Source of the DNA: CAZSMK01 sp964608095
GTDB taxonomy: Bacteria; Sumerlaeota; Sumerlaeia; MWCT01; JAGHBZ01
Reading direction: 5' to 3'
Length of the DNA stretch: 17,549 nt
NCBI GenBank assembly: GCA_964608095.1
Contig: CAZSMK010000070.1
Coordinates: 1-17,549 of the forward strand
Shown: piece after piece, positions 14,595 to 17,549 of the stretch
Position numbering within the stretch: position 1 is the first letter of the stretch
Layout of the letters: the number at the start of each line of letters is the position of its first letter
Notes under the pieces: generated by a model
Told to the model about the DNA's origin: nothing
Databases searched by the model: none
Seen by the model: only the letters and a program-made list of their open reading frames with translations
Program-made: the position numbers and the translations under genes

Positions 14595-15584
14595 ATGGCA
14601 CGTCAACTTCGCATAGAATTCCCCGGTGCAATATACCATGTGATGGACCGTGGGATGGCGGACATCAAACTTTTCCAAGAACCGCGAGATTATGAATCTT
14701 ATAAAGAGCGCTTACGGAAATGGATTGTTATGTTCAACATCGATCTCTATGCCTATTGCCTGATGCCGACTCATTATCATCTTTTTATCTCAACTCGCGA
14801 GGGGAATCTTTCGCATGCGATGCAATGGTTGGGCACTGCATATTCGGTCTGGTATAATAACAAGCACGAACGAAGCGGACATCTTTTTCGCGGACGCTAT
14901 AAAGCCCTTATTATAGAGAATGATGCGTATTTCAGCGCTGTCAGTCGCTATATTCACCTCAACCCTGTCCGGGGGGGCTTGGTGGAATGTCCGGAACAAT
15001 GGGCGTGGAGTAGTTACGCAGGATATTGGCACGCAATGCAGATGGAAGACTTTATCTCCTACGAGCGAATATTGAACTCCATGGATGAAAACGATATGCA
15101 CGCAGCCCGGCTGCGGTATCGTGAGTTTGTCGATGCGGGCATAAGAGACGAAACGTTTGATCCATGGCGTGCCGCATGGCATGGTTTTATCCTCGGTAGC
15201 GAAGATTTTGTCAGCAGAATCGCGGAGATGGTCGCCCTTCCTATCGGGAAAAACGAACGCGATATCCCCCTGCTCAAGCGATTAAGGCAACAGGTTACCT
15301 TAACACATGTACTTGAGGTGATTGCCGTCGAAACCGGCGCTTCAATCGATGACTTATTAGCCCCTCGGCGCAGGCGCCATAGCCGCGCTCGACAGGTGGC
15401 AATCTTTTTATGCCGCTATCTATGCGGCATGAAGGGTAGAGAAATCGCCCGACTCTTTGGCGGCGTTTCTGAATCGAACATCTCCAGAAACATGAAGAGG
15501 GTAAACGAAAAAGATCCGCTGGTGAGAAAAGCACTCAACCGGCTGGGGGCGAAAATCGATGGAGTGGGGCGAAGAAAAAACTGA
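14595..15584 (+). CDS. REP-associated tyrosine transposase (Y1/HUH family) with DnaA-like C-terminal domain
   Basis: This is a 329-residue Y1 (HUH) transposase of the REP-associated (RAYT) group. The N-terminal domain begins RQLRIEFPGAIYHVMDRG and has the metal-binding HUH motif H60-Y61-H62 (MPTHYHLF), then GHLFRGRYKA and SRYIHLNPVR, whose Y118 is the likely nucleophile. Family members cut single-stranded REP hairpins and leave no target duplication. Residues ~230-329 add a helical domain (ARQVAIFLCRYLCGMKGREIARLFGG followed by ISRNMKRV) resembling the DNA-binding domain IV of DnaA. The ATG at 14595 is preceded by GGAGGGG six bases away; the ATG at 14580 is too early. The gene is intact and flanked by inverted REP-like repeats, so it may be active. 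Confidence 0.92.
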   Translation: MARQLRIEFPGAIYHVMDRGMADIKLFQEPRDYESYKERLRKWIVMFNIDLYAYCLMPTHYHLFISTREGNLSHAMQWLGTAYSVWYNNKHERSGHLFRGRYKALIIENDAYFSAVSRYIHLNPVRGGLVECPEQWAWSSYAGYWHAMQMEDFISYERILNSMDENDMHAARLRYREFVDAGIRDETFDPWRAAWHGFILGSEDFVSRIAEMVALPIGKNERDIPLLKRLRQQVTLTHVLEVIAVETGASIDDLLAPRRRRHSRARQVAIFLCRYLCGMKGREIARLFGGVSESNISRNMKRVNEKDPLVRKALNRLGAKIDGVGRRKN

Positions 15585-15593
15585 AAAGAAGTG

Positions 15594-15625
15594 CAAACTT
15601 TGAGGTTTGACCCCTGAAATGACTT
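15594..15625 (-). repeat. Right REP-like repeat, inverted relative to the left copy
   Basis: Read on the minus strand, this is AAGTCATTTCAGGGGTCAA followed by ACCTCAAAGTTTG. It matches the left copy over ~32 bases with one indel and one mismatch. After GTTTG the sequence diverges (CACTT instead of ACCTT), so only a 5-bp stem remains and the foldback is weaker. It ends 12 bases before the EamA gene start. Confidence 0.85.
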
Positions 15626-15637
15626 TGGCGGTAATCA

Positions 15638-16552
15638 ATGGGAACGGATGAGAAAAAAGGTTCAGGAGAAGACGCCGGTGTCTCACGTGTTGCGCTTGCC
15701 GCGGTATTTACTGGTGCGTCCTGCATTGCATTTGCCCCGATCTTTGTGCGGTTGAGCGAAGTGGGTCCCTCTGCGACCGCATTCTGGCGCGTCGGGATTG
15801 CGCTTCCCGCACTCTTTGCCTGGATGACGCTCGAGAACCGTGCCACGCAGAAGCGCCGACCCTCGTCGCAACAGGATTTCGGCCTTCTTATGATCCCGGG
15901 ACTCTTTTTTGCCGCTGACCTTGCGGTCTGGCATTGGTCGATCAGATTTACGACCGTGGCGAATGCTACCCTGCTCGCTAACTTCGCCCCGATCTTTGTC
16001 ACCCTCGGCTCCTGGCTCATATTCCGACGCAAGGTCACCGGGCTTTTTCTCACAGGAATGGCGGTCGCTCTTGCCGGTACAATCGTGCTTATGGGTACGA
16101 GTTTTCAGATAAGCATGACGTATCTCTTCGGCGACTCGCTTGGGTTGATCACGGCAATATTCTATGCAGGCTATATTCTGTCGGTGAAGGAGCTGCGCGA
16201 CACGTTTTCCGCGCCCACGATAATGACCTTCGGCGGCGTGTCGTGTTCTCTCGTGCTTCTCCTGGTTTCGCTCATTTCCGGCGAAAGTCTTGGGGCAGCG
16301 AGCCTGAACGGTTGGCTTGTCCTTATCGGGCTTGCGTTGATTTCGCACGTGGGAGGTCAGGGCTTGATCGCCTTTGCGCTCGGACACCTTCCCGCGGCGT
16401 TCTCATCGGTCAGCCTCCTGTTGCAGCCCGTAATCGCCGCCGTTCTTGCCATGATTATTTTGAGCGAGTCGCTTGGATTGTTCCAGGCAATCGGCGGCAT
16501 AGTCGTGCTTGCCGGTATCGCACTTTCACGACGCGGGAGCTCGCTTAAATGA
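15638..16552 (+). CDS. EamA/DMT-superfamily transporter
   Basis: This is a 304-residue inner-membrane protein with about ten hydrophobic helices in two EamA repeats, the normal layout of 10-TM drug/metabolite transporters. Repeat 1 starts near VALAAVFTGASCIAFAPIFVRLSEVGPSATAFWRVG and repeat 2 near FGDSLGLITAIFYAGYILSVKEL. The C-terminal half has LQPVIAAVLAMIILSESL, the family's usual helix-9 signature. Members export amino acids, nucleobases or other small metabolites; the substrate is unknown. The Shine-Dalgarno is weak (GGCGG, seven bases before the ATG). The right REP repeat ends 12 bases upstream, so the native leader may have been displaced. It is divergent from rocD across the transposase unit. 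Confidence 0.9.
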   Translation: MGTDEKKGSGEDAGVSRVALAAVFTGASCIAFAPIFVRLSEVGPSATAFWRVGIALPALFAWMTLENRATQKRRPSSQQDFGLLMIPGLFFAADLAVWHWSIRFTTVANATLLANFAPIFVTLGSWLIFRRKVTGLFLTGMAVALAGTIVLMGTSFQISMTYLFGDSLGLITAIFYAGYILSVKELRDTFSAPTIMTFGGVSCSLVLLLVSLISGESLGAASLNGWLVLIGLALISHVGGQGLIAFALGHLPAAFSSVSLLLQPVIAAVLAMIILSESLGLFQAIGGIVVLAGIALSRRGSSLK

Positions 16553-16686
16553 CCCTATATATTTGACGAACACTTCATCGAAGCCTTGACCTTAGACCTC
16601 GGGGATGTCAGAACATTTCTTGGGTCTGTGTGTTTAGAACGATTCGAGATTGTGTGAACAATTGAATTCAAGCGGAACTTCTCATA

Positions 16687-17115
16687 ATGAATAATATGGG
16701 TTCAAGATTATCCTATCATCCACAGTGCGGCGTAAGGTTCTCGGCGCAGGACCTTCTGCTGCTCGTTGGCTGCGGCTTGATTACGTGGGCGTTATGGCCC
16801 CTTGTCGGCGACAAGGCGCTCCTTTTTCCTATCGTAATTGCACACTTTTTTTTGTTCTGTAACATATTTCGCGTCCGCCGTAAAATTGAATACGCATGGG
16901 CGATCTTTTTCGTCGCGAACGTCCTTATCTTTTATATAATAAAACGTTTCAACTGGCTTTTTATTCTGCTTGCGCAGACACCCCTTACCCTCGCCCTGAT
17001 CGTCGTCGAGATGTCCAGCCCTTTTTATCACGGTATAGGATGGCGGTATCTCAATCCCGGGTTTCCCGAACGGTGTGCTCGCGAACTTCATAGGGAGGAA
17101 GAGAAGCATGATTGA
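16687..17115 (+). CDS. Unknown four-helix membrane protein
   Basis: This is a 142-residue protein I do not recognise. It has a short polar N-terminus, then about four hydrophobic helices (roughly residues 22-40, 45-60, 68-84 and 88-106). It ends in a conserved-looking soluble tail, SPFYHGIGWRYLNPGFPERCARELHREEEKHD. A second in-frame ATG at 16696 is possible; neither start has a strong Shine-Dalgarno. Its end overlaps the next gene by 8 bases, so the two are translationally coupled and probably work together. The function is unknown. Confidence 0.75.
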   Translation: MNNMGSRLSYHPQCGVRFSAQDLLLLVGCGLITWALWPLVGDKALLFPIVIAHFFLFCNIFRVRRKIEYAWAIFFVANVLIFYIIKRFNWLFILLAQTPLTLALIVVEMSSPFYHGIGWRYLNPGFPERCARELHREEEKHD

Positions 17116-17549
17116 ACTTACACCCGAACAACTCAAGCACTATTTTTATCGAAGTTACGTATCGGTAGACGGTCTCTGGTTCATGAAGGCGGAAGAGCGT
17201 TTCGATTTCGATACTGCGCTCAACCTTGACGAGGCGGTCTGGAGAGTGATGCCGAAAATTCAAGCCCGCATGATTAAATCGTTCGGCAATCTTACCTCCG
17301 GCATTGACAACCTCTTTGAAGGATTGATGACGAAACTTTCAATCGAAGGGTATAAGTTCAGGGCGGAAAAGCACGATGACGGCAGTGGGTTCGACGTCAT
17401 CGTCACCGAATGTCCGTGGCATAACCTCATGATTAAATCGAAACGTGAACATCTGCACGAGCGGATAGCGAACCGGATATGTACAGCGGAAAACGAGGTC
17501 TGGGCGGCAGAATTCGGCGAAAATATCACCTTCGAACATGGAGCCCGCA
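17108..17549 (+). CDS. DUF6125/ATC-hydrolase-like protein, partial (3' end beyond window)
   Basis: The visible 147 residues begin MIELTPEQLKHYFYRSYVSVDGLWFMKAEE. They continue with WRVMPKIQARMIKS, a KLSIEGYKF strand and TECPWHNLMIKSKREHLHERIANRICTAENEVWAAEFG. This pattern resembles the DUF6125 / L-2-amino-thiazoline-4-carboxylic acid hydrolase-like family. The enzymatic role of most members is untested, so I do not assign a reaction. The ATG at 17108 has a strong GGGAGG upstream, inside the end of the membrane protein gene. No stop codon is reached before the window ends. Confidence 0.75.
   Translation, partial: MIELTPEQLKHYFYRSYVSVDGLWFMKAEERFDFDTALNLDEAVWRVMPKIQARMIKSFGNLTSGIDNLFEGLMTKLSIEGYKFRAEKHDDGSGFDVIVTECPWHNLMIKSKREHLHERIANRICTAENEVWAAEFGENITFEHGAR

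Noticed and set aside
15683..16387. 234-codon minus-strand frame
   Set aside because: It is antisense to the EamA transporter, and its charged low-complexity sequence is typical of the reverse of membrane-protein codons.
1..17549. CRISPR array, tRNA or rRNA genes, defence or toxin-antitoxin systems
   Set aside because: I saw no regular spacer-repeat pattern, no tRNA cloverleaf or rRNA sequence, and no recognisable defence or toxin-antitoxin genes on either strand.

Overview
The window looks like chromosomal DNA from an uncultured, probably anaerobic or facultative bacterium. Bacterial signs are a full-length bacterial ThrS, a lipoprotein signal peptide, peptidoglycan amidase domains and Shine-Dalgarno starts. 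The NifX/NafY-like protein, the DUF116 and DUF6125 families and the REP-type Y1 transposase are typical of deep-branching environmental lineages. I cannot name a phylum from the sequence alone. Genes are mostly of moderate GC; the first ~580 bases are visibly more AT-rich and gene-free.

Layout. (1) 1-853: no convincing gene; a short CGCAAAG tandem repeat. (2) 854-5074, minus strand: a tight three-gene operon read right to left: membrane-anchored alpha/beta hydrolase, M19 membrane dipeptidase, and an amidase_3 protein whose second amidase domain has lost every zinc ligand. This suggests cell-wall peptide and muropeptide handling. (3) 5076-5196: a palindromic REP-pair (BIME/MITE-like) between operons. 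(4) 5212-8301, minus strand: a lipoate cluster read right to left: GcvH-family lipoyl carrier, a lipoate-protein ligase (catalytic plus accessory domain) fused to a cysteine-rich DUF116 domain, and a geranylgeranyl-reductase-like flavoprotein resembling LipT of the recently described sLpl(AB)/LipS1/LipS2 lipoate-assembly pathway. A perfect 17-bp palindrome lies in its promoter region. (5) 8433-10309, minus: a GNAT acetyltransferase and a GH20-like lipoprotein, with a possible radical-SAM tail remnant on the plus strand between them. (6) 10399-10536, plus: a possible 45-aa cysteine-rich peptide. (7) thrS (minus) divergent from a NifX/NafY-like gene (plus). (8) rocD (minus). (9) 14445-15625: a REP-associated Y1 transposase gene bounded by inverted copies of a REP-like repeat. 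The same repeat core recurs at 5076, 5177 (inverted) and 8404. (10) 15638-17549, plus: an EamA/DMT exporter, an unknown four-helix membrane protein, and a DUF6125-type gene that runs off the window.

The two most interesting systems are the lipoate cluster with its DUF116 fusion, and the transposase with its dispersed REP family. REP copies sit at operon edges, and in one case a copy may supply the ribosome-binding site of a host gene.
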